34,807 nt of DNA, from positions 1 to 34,807 of the forward strand of contig PIYN01000013.1 of NCBI GenBank assembly GCA_003601775.1, in the 5' to 3' direction. The notes below the pieces were generated by a model that saw only the letters and a list, made by a program, of their open reading frames with translations, did no database searches and was not told the origin of the DNA. This DNA is from Candidatus Bathyarchaeota archaeon. Lineage in GTDB: Archaea > Thermoproteota > Bathyarchaeia > TCS64 > PIYN01. This document shows, in pieces, positions 13,715-22,088 of the stretch (positions are counted from its first letter, which is position 1; the number at the start of each line of letters is the position of its first letter). The position numbers and the translations under genes were made by a program.

Positions 13715-14119
13715 ATGACACTGTATAAGGTTGTTGCCACAGTTCACAAGGTGAGCCGCCCTGCTCCCGTAGCCCCGGGGGAGTCCACACATGTACTGCT
13801 TCCCTGCAGGCTCTTCAAGGAAGGGGACAAGATCGTCTTCGAGGATAATCAGATCAACATGGCTGAGACTACGGGGGCGCTCTGCCTCTCCCTCATCGCA
13901 TCAATGATACCCGTCCTAAAGGCCCTACAACGGAGTGTGGAGCCCCTCATGGATGAGGAGACGGGTGAGCCATTACCGGACTCGACGCAGAAGGTCACTT
14001 GGTTCTCCTGCCCCGACGCTGAGAGGCCCGTCATCTTCAAGATAGAGCGGGATCCCACTGAAGAGGAAGCCGGGGTGGGTCATAGCCGAAGGAGATCGCC
14101 CGCAGGAATCCCGGTATGA
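13715..14119 (+). CDS. TIGR04076 family protein
   Basis: A 134-residue protein. It begins LYKVVATVHKVS, typical of the small TIGR04076 family found near redox and anaerobic genes, and has the conserved late CPDAERPVIFKIER strand. Family members have no established biochemical role. The C-terminal tail after residue 115 (EEEAGVGHSRRRSPAGIPV) is unlike the usual short end and may be a lineage-specific extension. The ATG overlaps nothing upstream; GAGGAGG lies about 10 nt before it and an AAATAAATT TATA-like block about 25 nt further up. The stop overlaps a 36-codon frame by ATGA. Confidence 0.65.
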   Translation: MTLYKVVATVHKVSRPAPVAPGESTHVLLPCRLFKEGDKIVFEDNQINMAETTGALCLSLIASMIPVLKALQRSVEPLMDEETGEPLPDSTQKVTWFSCPDAERPVIFKIERDPTEEEAGVGHSRRRSPAGIPV

Positions 14120-14226
14120 GAGTTCATTTACACCTGCCTAACCCCAACGACCGACTGAGAGAAGTACAGGACAATCTATGGGAGGAGATAGTGGAACCTA
14201 AGATCAGGGAGGGGGCCTCTACATAG
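14116..14226 (+). CDS. Possible 36-residue protein coupled to the TIGR04076 gene
   Basis: An open frame starts at the ATG overlapping the upstream stop (ATGA) and encodes 36 residues rich in charged amino acids (LREVQDNLWEEIVEPKIREG) before TAG. The overlap is the only evidence for translation; no family is recognised. Downstream the frame would run antisense to pth2. It could be a remnant of a longer gene. Confidence 0.3.
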   Translation: MRVHLHLPNPNDRLREVQDNLWEEIVEPKIREGAST

Positions 14227-14256
14227 GCTGAGTTATCTTAGATAAATCACCCAAAC

Positions 14257-14625
14257 CTACAGGAGCTTCAGGTTCCCCGTGACCTTGTCGACGAGCTCCG
14301 ACCTCTCGGGGCCCACGCCCAAGGCCGTCACCGTCCCTGGAGGGACTTCGGTCAACCCTCTATCCTCGATGAGGGCGTGGGGGAGGCCGAGTTCCTCCGC
14401 CCTCCTCGCCAGCCTCAGGAGCTCTTCGAGGGATTCCACACGGAGGACGACTTTCTTCGCTCCCTCGTCACGCCAACGTCTCCAGGCCTCGCTCCGCGTC
14501 CTCTTCGCCTCCTCCACGGCCTCGAGGGAGGCGTGGCAGGCTTGGGAGATGAGCTTCCCCACACTCATCCCCAGGTCGGTCCTGAGGACGATGGCCTGCT
14601 TGTACTCGAAGGGGCTCCTACGCAC
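14257..14625 (-). CDS. pth2: Peptidyl-tRNA hydrolase, type 2
   Basis: A 122-residue Pth2 that releases peptides from prematurely dissociated peptidyl-tRNA. Family blocks are [31 protein letters not shown], with the catalytic Lys and His region, [48 protein letters not shown], and the canonical end [12 protein letters not shown]. The GTG at 14625 follows an AAGGGGGGATGGGAG ribosome-binding stretch 15 nt after the aspS stop, so it is cotranscribed with aspS. It ends with TAG exactly at the family C-terminus. Confidence 0.96.
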   Translation of the reverse strand: MRRSPFEYKQAIVLRTDLGMSVGKLISQACHASLEAVEEAKRTRSEAWRRWRDEGAKKVVLRVESLEELLRLARRAEELGLPHALIEDRGLTEVPPGTVTALGVGPERSELVDKVTGNLKLL

Positions 14626-14640
14626 CTCCCATCCCCCCTT

Positions 14641-15930
14641 CTAAGGGATAAGCCTGTTCCTATCCCTGGGGAACATGCAGCATTCCCGGATGTTCTTCAT
14701 CCCTGTGATGGTCATCGTCAGCCTCTCGAGGCCGATGGACCACCCCGCGTGGGGCGGGGCTCCATAGGCGAAGCAGTTGATGTAGTACTCGAAGTCCTTC
14801 GGGTTCAGGCCCTTCGCCAGGATCTGCCTCCTTAGGAGCTCGGGGAGGTGTATCCTCTGGGTCCCGGAGCTGATCTCCAACCCCTCGTAGAGGAGGTCGA
14901 AGGCGTGGCAGATCTCCGGGTTCTCCTCGTGGGGCATCACGTAGAAGGGCTTCTGCACCGTTGGCCAGTCCTTTATGAAGAAGGCCTCCTCTTCGACGAG
15001 GCTGGAGAGGAGCCTCTCCTGGGGCTTAGAGAAGTCCTCCCCCCACTCCATCTCTTCTCCCCTCTCGTGGAGGAGCTCCACGGCCTCCGTGTAGGTGACG
15101 CGCCTGAGGGGGAGGGAGGGGATCTCGTACTTCCTCCCCAGAACCTCGAGCTCCCCGCGGCACCTCTCCCTCACCTCCTCGAGGATGTAGACCAGGACCT
15201 CCTCCAGGAGCCTCATCACATCCTCGTCGGAGGCAAAGGCGACCTCCACATCCATCTGCCTGATCTCGTTCAGGTGGGTCGGCCTGTTGAATTTCTCAGC
15301 CCTCCAGACGGGGACGACTGTGAAGACCTTCTCGAAGGAGATGGCGCACATCTGCTTGTAGAGCTGGGGGCTCTGGGCGAGGTAGGCCTCCTTCTCGAAG
15401 TAGGGGACCTTGAAGAGCTCGGCGCCCCCCTCGGAGGCTGAGGAGATGATGCAGGGGGGCTGGATCTCTATGAAGCCGCGGTCCAGGAGGAACTCCCTGA
15501 AGGCCCTGAGGATCTGGGTCTGTATCTTGAAGATGGAGGAGGTGCGGGGTGTCCTGAAGTCGAAGAACCTGTAGTCGAGCCTCGTATCCAGCTCCGCCTT
15601 CACCTTCCCGGTGGGGTCGAAGGGGAGCGGCGACGCAGACCTGTTGAGGACCTCGATCTCCCTTGGGATGAACTCGATGCCGGCGTGGCTCACCTCGCTC
15701 AGCTCGGCGTGACCCCTGACCTTGATGACATCCTCCCTCCCCAGGCTTGAGGCCGTCTCCCAGACCTCCGGGTTATCCTCCCTCTTCACCGTGACCTGGA
15801 TGACCCCAGAGGCGTCCCGAAGGAGGAGGAAGATTATCCTGCCGAGGTCCCTCTTCCTGGCAACCCATCCCGCGAGGGTCAACTCCTCGCCTATCCTCCT
15901 CCTCACCTCCCCGATCATAGTCCTCCACAA
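14641..15930 (-). CDS. aspS: Aspartyl-tRNA synthetase, archaeal type
   Basis: A 429-residue class IIb synthetase: an N-terminal OB-fold anticodon-binding domain (LTLAGWVARKRDLGRIIFLLLRD), motif 1 around FLLDRGFIEIQPP, motif 2 with RAEKFNRPTHLNEI and motif 3 GWSIGLERLTM, ending in RDRNRLIP. The archaeal type lacks the bacterial insertion domain and may also charge tRNA-Asn. TTG 15930 is preferred because AAGGTGATC lies about 6 nt upstream; ATG 15918 is the alternative. A TATA-like CTTTTTATTGG at 15978-15988 suggests its own promoter, although the NusA-like gene lies just upstream on the same strand. The stop is TAG. Confidence 0.96.
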   Translation of the reverse strand: MWRTMIGEVRRRIGEELTLAGWVARKRDLGRIIFLLLRDASGVIQVTVKREDNPEVWETASSLGREDVIKVRGHAELSEVSHAGIEFIPREIEVLNRSASPLPFDPTGKVKAELDTRLDYRFFDFRTPRTSSIFKIQTQILRAFREFLLDRGFIEIQPPCIISSASEGGAELFKVPYFEKEAYLAQSPQLYKQMCAISFEKVFTVVPVWRAEKFNRPTHLNEIRQMDVEVAFASDEDVMRLLEEVLVYILEEVRERCRGELEVLGRKYEIPSLPLRRVTYTEAVELLHERGEEMEWGEDFSKPQERLLSSLVEEEAFFIKDWPTVQKPFYVMPHEENPEICHAFDLLYEGLEISSGTQRIHLPELLRRQILAKGLNPKDFEYYINCFAYGAPPHAGWSIGLERLTMTITGMKNIRECCMFPRDRNRLIP

Positions 15931-16024
15931 GGCAGATCACCTTGTTATGGGTAACCTTGAGAATAGGTTGTAAAATCCAATAAAAAGGTTCAGTCAGGGA
16001 AAGGAGTTCTCCGACCTGTCGTGC

Positions 16025-16534
16025 CTATATGACCTCGACCCGCAGGTTCAGGTTCCCGACCTTCTTCGCGATCTCCGTCAGGGCTCTCATCCTCCTTGCG
16101 CTGGGACGCTGTGACCTCCTCCCCCTCAGAACGACCTTCGTCTCCGTTGTCCCATCTGGGAGCCAGACGGTGTTTATAGTGAGCACCCTCATGTTCGAGA
16201 AGAGGTCTTCGAGGAAGCGGCGACTGGAGACCCCCTTCTCGAGGACCTTCACGCGTTTTCGGAACCTCTCTCGGAGGGCCCTGATGACCTCGCCACCGTA
16301 GCCCTGTAGTTTCCCCTTCTCACCCCGCCCGACCACGAGGGCCAGGATATCCCCCTCCTGGACGACGTTGTGGAGGGTCACATCCTGGAGGAGGGGGTAC
16401 TTCCTCTCCAAGTTCACCAGGAACCTGCCTACCTCCATGTACAGGGGTGTGATGGCGCCGCTCCTCACCTTCTCCTGGCACCGGGCACACAGCATCCCGC
16501 TCCTGAGGCAGAAGTCGCATAGCAGTGTTTTCAC
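16025..16534 (-). CDS. NusA-like KH-domain protein with N-terminal zinc knuckle
   Basis: A 169-residue RNA-binding protein. Residues 1-20 hold two CxxC pairs (CDFC and CARC), forming a zinc knuckle. The remainder resembles the tandem KH core of archaeal NusA-like proteins, with IRALRERFRKRVKVLEKG as one KH element and a basic, Arg-rich stretch (VVLRGRRSQRPSARRMRALTE) near the end. Such proteins are annotated as transcription elongation or termination factors, but function in archaea is not settled. The GTG at 16534 follows alba by 47 nt, and the gene precedes aspS, an information-processing cluster. Assignment rests on resemblance rather than a diagnostic motif. Confidence 0.7.
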   Translation of the reverse strand: MKTLLCDFCLRSGMLCARCQEKVRSGAITPLYMEVGRFLVNLERKYPLLQDVTLHNVVQEGDILALVVGRGEKGKLQGYGGEVIRALRERFRKRVKVLEKGVSSRRFLEDLFSNMRVLTINTVWLPDGTTETKVVLRGRRSQRPSARRMRALTEIAKKVGNLNLRVEVI

Positions 16535-16581
16535 CGATTACCCTCCGACCGAGCGGAGGAGCCGGTGGGGGACGACTGAAC

Positions 16582-16857
16582 TCACCGCGTCAGCACGATC
16601 TCAATGGTGCTTACGTTCGTCGTGCGATTCTCCTCTTCCGACGTGATCTCCTCGGTCCCGATTTTGATCTCCTTGACCTTCACGTCCGGCATGAACCGAT
16701 TCCTTATGACCTCCACGACGTCCACGGCCCTGCTTATCGCCCTCCCTCTGGCCTTCACGACGACCTCCTCTGCATCACCTCGGAAGAGGGTTATGCAGGC
16801 CAACACATAGTTCAAGACCGGTTTCCTTCCCACGAAAACGGTGTTGGGTCGTGACAC
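16582..16857 (-). CDS. albA: DNA/RNA-binding protein Alba
   Basis: A 91-residue chromatin and RNA-binding protein of archaea. Typical blocks are [21 protein letters not shown], where the Lys at residue 12 corresponds to the acetylatable/binding Lys region, [24 protein letters not shown] and the final beta hairpin with IGTEEI and [14 protein letters not shown] lies about 7 nt before the GTG start, and CTTTTAATAG (16901-16912, complement) provides a TATA box. It heads the run alba, NusA-like, aspS, pth2. It is divergent from the L40e gene. Confidence 0.96.
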   Translation of the reverse strand: MSRPNTVFVGRKPVLNYVLACITLFRGDAEEVVVKARGRAISRAVDVVEVIRNRFMPDVKVKEIKIGTEEITSEEENRTTNVSTIEIVLTR

Positions 16858-16899
16858 CTTGACTCCTCCTTTAACCTTGGTTTCCTAAGATAGATATCG

Positions 16900-16913
16900 T
16901 TTACTATTAAAAG
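16900..16913 (-). promoter_or_regulatory. TATA box of alba
   Basis: AACCTTTTAATAGT on the minus strand about 45-50 nt before the alba GTG. The leader contains GGAGG. A second AT-rich block (AAAAATAGATATAG, 16933-16946) faces the opposite way toward L40e. Confidence 0.5.
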
Positions 16914-17005
16914 GTTTATCGTTTGGAGGTAGAAAAATAGATATAGAAGAGGGCCTCCCTTATCTCAAGTCAGTGTATCGAAACAGGCGCTCGGATGTGG
17001 TGTAA

Positions 17006-17170
17006 GTGTCCATCAGAGACCCCTTCAAGCTGGAACTCGCCAGGAAGTACCTGCTGGATTTCAAGATCTGCAGGAGATGTGGGGCGAGGAACCCCCCCAA
17101 GGCAGTCAAGTGTAGGAAGTGCAGGAGTAAGAACCTGAGGCCGAAGAAGAGGAGGCTGGCAGGCCACTAA
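17006..17170 (+). CDS. rpl40e: Ribosomal protein eL40 (L40e)
   Basis: A 54-residue basic large-subunit protein with a C4 zinc motif: CRRCGARNPPKAVKCRKC. N-terminal IRDPFKLELARKYLL and C-terminal SKNLRPKKRRLAGH are characteristic. The GTG at 17006 is the only possible start, since an in-frame TAA (17003-17005) precedes it directly. AAAAATAGATATAG at 16933-16946 is a candidate TATA box, leaving a leader of about 40-50 nt. It is divergent from alba and separated by about 160 nt from the proteasome gene. Confidence 0.95.
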   Translation: MSIRDPFKLELARKYLLDFKICRRCGARNPPKAVKCRKCRSKNLRPKKRRLAGH

Positions 17171-17330
17171 TCCTCGCAAGGTAGAGCTTTGAGTTTAGAT
17201 CCCCAAAGGAAGATAGATTCTAAGACGGGAAGATTACCCAGCTAACTTATATTATTTCGTTGCTATGAGAACCGATGCCGATCCTCTCCATCTCTTTTGG
17301 GGAAGTAAGAAAGGGAGACTTACGGATAAG

Positions 17331-17945
17331 TTACTTTAAGGGGATGGTCTCCTCCCTCACCTCATCGGCTGAGATGAGTAGGAGGTCCACCCCATCGCCG
17401 CTCATCGCATCCCGCTTCACAGCCGAACTGATCGCCTTCAGAACGAGCTCTTTCGCCTCCTCCAGGGTCATGTCCTCCCTGTACTCCGCCTCCAAGACGC
17501 CTATAGCGATCTCGGCTCCGGAGCCCACGGCGATGAAGACATCCTTCAGGAGGGAGCCGAGGGCGTCCAGGGCGTAGAGGGCCGGTCCCTCCTCGTCGAC
17601 GCCCCCCACGAGGGTCTGGGTGAGGAGCGGCCTCAGGCCCCTCTGGAAGAGGAGGTTCGAGAAGAGCTTCGCCGCCGCCCTCACGGAGATAGGGCGGTGG
17701 TACTCGAGCTTGAAGAGGTTCGCGTAGGCGGCGGCCTCCCTTGAAAGGGCCTGCATATCTGAGATCAGGCCAGCGCAGGCCGCTCCGATGTTGGGGGTTA
17801 TCTTGAAGACCTTCTTCCCAGCCCTGCTGAGGACCATGTAGCCGTGGGAGACCCTCTTCTCCGAGGCCAGGATCACTCCTTCCTTGCATGCGACGCCTAT
17901 CGTGGTAGCGCCCGAGATGTTGATGTACTCGGCCAAATCTGCCAC
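17331..17945 (-). CDS. psmB: Proteasome beta-type subunit, probably non-catalytic paralogue
   Basis: A 204-residue 20S core subunit of the Ntn fold. Beta-type features: a short N-terminal segment with no alpha-subunit helix, EYINISGATTIGVACKEGVILASEKRVS, LFSNLLFQRGLRPLLTQTLVGGVDEEGP, GSGAEIAIGVLE and SSAVKRDAMSGDGVD. Aligning the conserved ASEKR acidic residue with E/D17 puts Ala, not Thr, at position 1, as in the structural beta subunit of Sulfolobales (which reads ATAIG there). The active partner would be elsewhere in the genome. The GTG at 17945 has leaderless-type spacing from an AATATTT box about 28 nt upstream. It follows rtcA by 46 nt on the same strand. Confidence 0.88.
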   Translation of the reverse strand: MADLAEYINISGATTIGVACKEGVILASEKRVSHGYMVLSRAGKKVFKITPNIGAACAGLISDMQALSREAAAYANLFKLEYHRPISVRAAAKLFSNLLFQRGLRPLLTQTLVGGVDEEGPALYALDALGSLLKDVFIAVGSGAEIAIGVLEAEYREDMTLEEAKELVLKAISSAVKRDAMSGDGVDLLLISADEVREETIPLK

Positions 17946-17991
17946 CCTCCAACCATTATAGATGAAGCAGAAATATTAACGTGTTGATCCC

Positions 17992-19051
17992 TCATCGCCT
18001 CAGCCCCACCCCCTGACACCTGATCAGGGTCGGTTCCCCGAGGGACCCCTTGACCACGAAGCGGGCTTCGGTGATCATCTCCGCGAGCCTGATCGCCGTG
18101 AGGGTGTGGAGGGTCAACTCACTCGTCCTGAAGAGGGACTCCCCGTCGGCGAGGGAGCACCAGAGGATGAGGTTATCCGCGGTGTGGAGGTCCACGGGGG
18201 CGCCCGTCCTGAGCTGCCTTACGAGGAGCTTGGCTGCCTCCCTCCCCACCTCCTCCGCGGGCTTCCCCTTCTCACCCAAGGCGTCTGAGCCGAGGTAGGA
18301 GGGCTCCTCCGATTCCACCCAGAGACAGATGAGGCTCCCCGGCGACAACGGCGCTCGTTCTCCCCTCAATACCTCCCTCCTGATCTCCACGTCGCGGTAA
18401 CCCGCCTCCCTCAACAGCCTCTCGGCGCTCCCCGCCTGCCTCTCAGCGACGTGAGCGGGGAGCCGCCCACAGAGGGAGACTCCCCTGATACGCTTAACCC
18501 TCACCTCTCCTTCGATCCTCAGAGGCTCCAGCCCCTCCACTGGGGTGATGCGGACGCTGACGATGCCTCCCCCCCCTGGGGTAGAACCCCTCCCTCCTGA
18601 TCGTGAGTTCCCCCTTGAAGCCCATCTCCTTCAGGGCCCTCCAGACGACCTCCCTGAGCATGAGCACCGGCATCGCCCATCTCACAGAGGTCCCCCCAAC
18701 GACCTCCAGCTCCGTGGTCTCCTCCGCATAGGCGGCTACAGGGGTGACGCACTGGAGGAGGAGACCGATGCTCCCGGCGGTCCCTATATCAAACCTGTGC
18801 CGACCTCCCCGGATCTCGCCCGGGTAGAAGACCACCTCCCCGGACCCTATCTCCAGACCCTCAACCCTCGCAGAGCAGAGCTCCGCGACCGCCCTAATGG
18901 CCGTGAGATGTTGGTTCCTCAGACCCGGGTTGGAACGCCTCGCCCGGATGTTATATACCCTCACGGGTTTCCCCATGACGGCGCTATAGGCTATGGCCAT
19001 CCTGAGGAGCTGCCCTCCCCCCTCAAGCATGCTCCCGTCGACTTCGTTCAT
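17992..19051 (-). pseudogene. rtcA: RNA 3'-terminal phosphate cyclase, frameshifted at a G8 tract
   Basis: The enzyme converts RNA 3'-phosphate to a 2',3'-cyclic phosphate. The first frame, from ATG 19051 (MNEVDGSMLEGGGQLLR), runs through RFDIGTAGSIGLLLQ and LRREGFYPRGG. It then leaves frame at a run of eight G (18569-18576, complement). The second frame carries IVSVRITPVEGLEPLRIEGEVRV to the end, including DLHTADNLILW, where His is the adenylated residue equivalent, and EARFVVKG. Seven G residues would give one intact protein of about 350 residues with the usual GFYPRGGG motif. It could be a sequencing error, a recent mutation, or slippage-controlled expression. Both halves otherwise look fully conserved. 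Confidence 0.9.
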
Positions 19052-19175
19052 CTTCCCCTTAAGGATGACGTAGAGGTCCAATTTAAGGACTGAGACGATA
19101 AAGGGTCGGTATGAGGGCGTGAGGGAGGAAGCCCTTCTTAGGGCAGGCATACTGCGCCGAGTTGAATAATCAAAG

Positions 19176-19292
19176 ATGAGAGCCACGGGGAGCAAGTACC
19201 TCATCTTCCTCCTCTTCGCCCTCCTCCACTTCCTCTCAGCCACCGACGTCCTCGCCCTGGGCGTAGAGACGAAGGGAAAGCCCCTGGAATAG
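19176..19292 (+). CDS. Possible 38-residue membrane protein
   Basis: ATG 19176 opens a 38-codon frame with one strong hydrophobic segment (LIFLLFALLHFLSATDVLAL) flanked by a basic N-terminus (MRATGSKY) and a charged tail ending KPLE and TAG. An AATAATC block just upstream is AT-rich, but no clear Shine-Dalgarno site is present. The order basic-hydrophobic-D-V-L is plausible for a small bitopic protein. It might alternatively be a remnant of a larger membrane gene. Confidence 0.35.
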   Translation: MRATGSKYLIFLLFALLHFLSATDVLALGVETKGKPLE

Positions 19293-19339
19293 TTCAAATA
19301 CCCCTTTGATCCTCTTTGAGATTGAAGGAGGTTAGAGGA

Positions 19340-19603
19340 GTGCCCTATATAAAACCCGAGAGGAGGAAGAAGTATGAGAAGGTCCTCGGAGAACTGATCA
19401 GCATCCTGAAGTCACTGCCAGTGGAGCAGGTCGACGGGGAACTGAACTATGTCATAACGAAGATCCTCAAGGAGGTCTACCCCCTACGATACTTCCACAT
19501 CAACAGAGCCATGGGCGTCCTGGAGTGCATCAAGCAGGAGTTCTACAGACGCGTCGCAGCTCCCTACGAGGATATAAAGATAAAAGAATCTGGCGACGTA
19601 TAA
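19340..19603 (+). CDS. DUF6899-like small conserved protein
   Basis: An 87-residue, helix-rich protein: PYIKPERRKKYEKVLGEL at the N-terminus, DGELNYVITKILKEVYPLRYFHINRAMGVLECIKQEFYRRV in the middle, and PYEDIKIKESGDV at the end. I recognise the pattern as a widely distributed family of unknown function (DUF6899-like). GTG 19340 is chosen because family members start MPYI and GGAGG lies about 8 nt upstream; the longer TTG at 19316 would contain that ribosome site. Length fits the family. It stands alone and is followed by non-coding sequence. Confidence 0.75.
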   Translation: MPYIKPERRKKYEKVLGELISILKSLPVEQVDGELNYVITKILKEVYPLRYFHINRAMGVLECIKQEFYRRVAAPYEDIKIKESGDV

Positions 19604-19710
19604 ACTTCCTGAGAAAAGACGCTTAAATCCATCGGGGAAAGTCTAAATATTGAACTGAAGAGAGCCATCTCCAAGGATCTGATACGCTTCTTAACTCTGA
19701 GCCTCTTAAC

Positions 19711-19725
19711 AAAAAGTAGGGAAGA
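19711..19725 (-). terminator. T-run after the phosphoesterase locus
   Basis: The minus strand reads CTACTTTTTGTT immediately after the stop codon of the last gene of the locus, an archaeal-type T-rich terminator. No strong hairpin is evident. Confidence 0.4.
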
Positions 19726-21978
19726 TTAGGTTCTTCTCCTTAGAAGGGCTATTGCAGCTACTGCTATGACCACGATCGCGATGATTGAAATCTGCCACAG
19801 AGGTATCCCTGGCTTTGACGGTGGGGCTTCCTCGTATTGGATGGTCAGGGCTGTATCGCCAGTCAGTTCTATCGTCCTCGTGGGAGTGGTGATGTCATCA
19901 TCCCACTGAACAAACTCATAGGACGTCCCCTCAACGGTGACCTCCTGAGGGACGGTAACCGTGTAGTTTCCGGCCTCTAAGGTCGCCGAGTAGGGAGTCG
20001 TGTACTCCTCCCCGTCGAGGGTGAAGGAGACGCCAGAGATGGGGGATGAGGTAATGCTCAGGGTATAAGAGGGAGGTGGCGGTGTCCCTACGATAACACT
20101 TCCCATGGCTTCACTACTCTCCTGGCCAGCGAAGTCTACAGCCCTGGCCTTCACCGTCACCGTCGTATTCGTGCTCGGCGCCTTTATCCAAACCCTGTAG
20201 GTGATCATTCCTGCCTCAGCGCTTTGGAGATCCAGGAGATCCGGCTCAGCCCAGTGATCTCCATCCGTGGAGTAGGTCACTACAACCTCGTCGACCCCCC
20301 ACCCCTGATCAGACGCCACTATATCGAAGCATATCCAAGAGCCGGGCTTCACAGCCTCGGGGACCCCCTGAAGACTCAACGACGGGGGTGCGGTATCGTT
20401 GATAGATTTGACTGTGAAGGATAATTCAGAGGACGCTGGGATCGTGATGTTCTCAAGGATCACGTAATATATTCCATCTCTCTCGACCACATCGTAAGCG
20501 GGTTTATAGGGAAGCCACTCATAGTCCTCCAAGGATACGTCGGCTGGCAACTTAAAGACGATCCTTGGGTCGTCGAACCGCTGGTTCAACTCATTCTTGA
20601 CTTTAAAGCTCACAGCGTGGTGTTGACCATCGTTGGCCGGGGCATAGTAATACTCGAGATAGCCGATTTTATAGGGCTCGATGGGCTGATAATTCAAGGT
20701 GGTTCCTGTATCTATCGGGATCGAGTTAGGGTAGTCGAACATCCCTGTCCCGTTGTAGTAGAGAGTGGACTCATCGAGGGTCCCGTTGGCGTAGATCTCG
20801 ATCAACTTAAAGCCCCGTAAGTCGTGGTCAGGTATGTCGAAGGCGAGGGCTGCGGGGCTGATGAAGTAGTGCCTTTTCCCGGTCGTGTTATCTTGGATTA
20901 TAACGTTCAGATCCGTGTGAATATGCTCAGATAGGATCAGCCTCACGTCATACTCGACGATCAGCCTGAAGAGTTCCTTCGCCTCGTCCGGATGGCCTGC
21001 CCATGTTGGATATACGATTTCCTCATCGAGGAAAGTGGTGAAATTCTCCCAGGAGGTTATATTGAGTAAGGCGCTTCCCAACGGCTTCAGGGCATCAGGG
21101 GCAAAGAGGGGATAGTGGAAGAAGACGATCTTCGTTTTATTGATGTTCTCACTCAGAACCTGCTCGGCCCAGTGAAGCCTATTCATCTTCACGTAGCCCA
21201 CCAAATCCGTGTCTAAGGATAGGAGCAGGAAGTCCCCTACCGTCACTGAGTAATTCACAGGACCCATGATCCGCTCGTAGATATCAGCATCCCCCTCCGC
21301 AGTATATTCATGGTTACCTGCAGTCACATACACGGGATCGACGAAGACCTCGAAGGCTTCCTCGAATTTGGTCCACTCGGTAGCCGATATAGGCTTATTA
21401 ACAAGGTCCCCGAGGAAGATGATGAGGTCTGGGTCTATGAGATTCGACTCCACCGCCATCTCATACCAGAATGGGGCGCCGCCTGCCCCCGGTTTTACAT
21501 CACCACAAGCTAAGATTCTGAGTCTCTGCGGCCATTTCGGGAGGACCCACAGACATCTCGGCTGAGTTAGGGTTTCGACTTCCCCTGATCCGTTAGGCTT
21601 GTATCTTAGCCGCAGGCTATAGGCACCTTCACGGAGCCCTGAAGGAAGGTCGAAGGTGAGATTCCAAGTACCTGTCTGGACATCGTAGTTGGAATCCAAT
21701 AGGGTCGCATTTACCGTCGTAAACTCATCGAATACTGTTGCGTTCTTCCATACAGTCTCAGACCCGAGGCTCACTTGAACTGTAAAATTCTCTCCGTCCA
21801 AGATGACCTCAGGGATACTTGGCAAGGGGTATCTGATCACATCAGCGTAGTATTTTATGCTCTGAGCCGAGACGAAAGGGACGTTAATTACAAGGGCCAT
21901 AGAAAGTGACGCTAGAACAATGAACGCCACCAATAGAGGGCCGGTCTGCCTCCTCTTGATCGATATATAACGACTCAT
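19726..21978 (-). CDS. Exported metallophosphoesterase paralogue with damaged metal site
   Basis: A 750-residue surface protein: signal peptide or anchor (residues about 13-38), a beta domain, a calcineurin-like phosphoesterase domain (about 152-380), a further beta region, a PEGA-like repeat near the C-terminus (SSPISGVSFTLDGEEYTTP), then one TM helix and RRR tail. The family signature is altered: motif I is GDVK (D160, with K162 in place of the usual His), GDLV at 190-193, GNHE at 221-224, H288, and EHIH (351-354) in place of GHIH. One ligand is missing, so catalysis is doubtful. It is a paralogue of the upstream gene at 22089, whose motifs are intact. Many N-x-S/T sites suggest glycosylation. 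It has its own TATA-like block at 22008-22021, so it can be expressed apart from the transporter genes. Confidence 0.85.
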   Translation of the reverse strand: MSRYISIKRRQTGPLLVAFIVLASLSMALVINVPFVSAQSIKYYADVIRYPLPSIPEVILDGENFTVQVSLGSETVWKNATVFDEFTTVNATLLDSNYDVQTGTWNLTFDLPSGLREGAYSLRLRYKPNGSGEVETLTQPRCLWVLPKWPQRLRILACGDVKPGAGGAPFWYEMAVESNLIDPDLIIFLGDLVNKPISATEWTKFEEAFEVFVDPVYVTAGNHEYTAEGDADIYERIMGPVNYSVTVGDFLLLSLDTDLVGYVKMNRLHWAEQVLSENINKTKIVFFHYPLFAPDALKPLGSALLNITSWENFTTFLDEEIVYPTWAGHPDEAKELFRLIVEYDVRLILSEHIHTDLNVIIQDNTTGKRHYFISPAALAFDIPDHDLRGFKLIEIYANGTLDESTLYYNGTGMFDYPNSIPIDTGTTLNYQPIEPYKIGYLEYYYAPANDGQHHAVSFKVKNELNQRFDDPRIVFKLPADVSLEDYEWLPYKPAYDVVERDGIYYVILENITIPASSELSFTVKSINDTAPPSLSLQGVPEAVKPGSWICFDIVASDQGWGVDEVVVTYSTDGDHWAEPDLLDLQSAEAGMITYRVWIKAPSTNTTVTVKARAVDFAGQESSEAMGSVIVGTPPPPSYTLSITSSPISGVSFTLDGEEYTTPYSATLEAGNYTVTVPQEVTVEGTSYEFVQWDDDITTPTRTIELTGDTALTIQYEEAPPSKPGIPLWQISIIAIVVIAVAAIALLRRRT

Positions 21979-22007
21979 TTCCCATCAGTGTATGATTTCT
22001 CTGCTTT

Positions 22008-22021
22008 AAAATAATTATTTT
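22008..22021. promoter_or_regulatory. AT palindrome overlapping the TATA region of the second phosphoesterase
   Basis: AAAATAATTATTTT is a perfect 14-bp palindrome. On the minus strand TTATTTTAAAG, within and just beyond it, is a good TATA box about 30-40 nt before the ATG at 21978. It could be the promoter alone or an operator. Confidence 0.4.
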
Positions 22022-22088
22022 CCTCATCCGGTGTGAGACCTGAGACGGCCTTCCTTAAGATCTCAGTCCTTGAAAAGGAAGGGGGGAC

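Noticed and set aside
17265-17339. 24-codon frame from ATG 17265
   Set aside because: Short, without ribosome site or recognisable features, and its end overlaps the 3' end of the proteasome gene.
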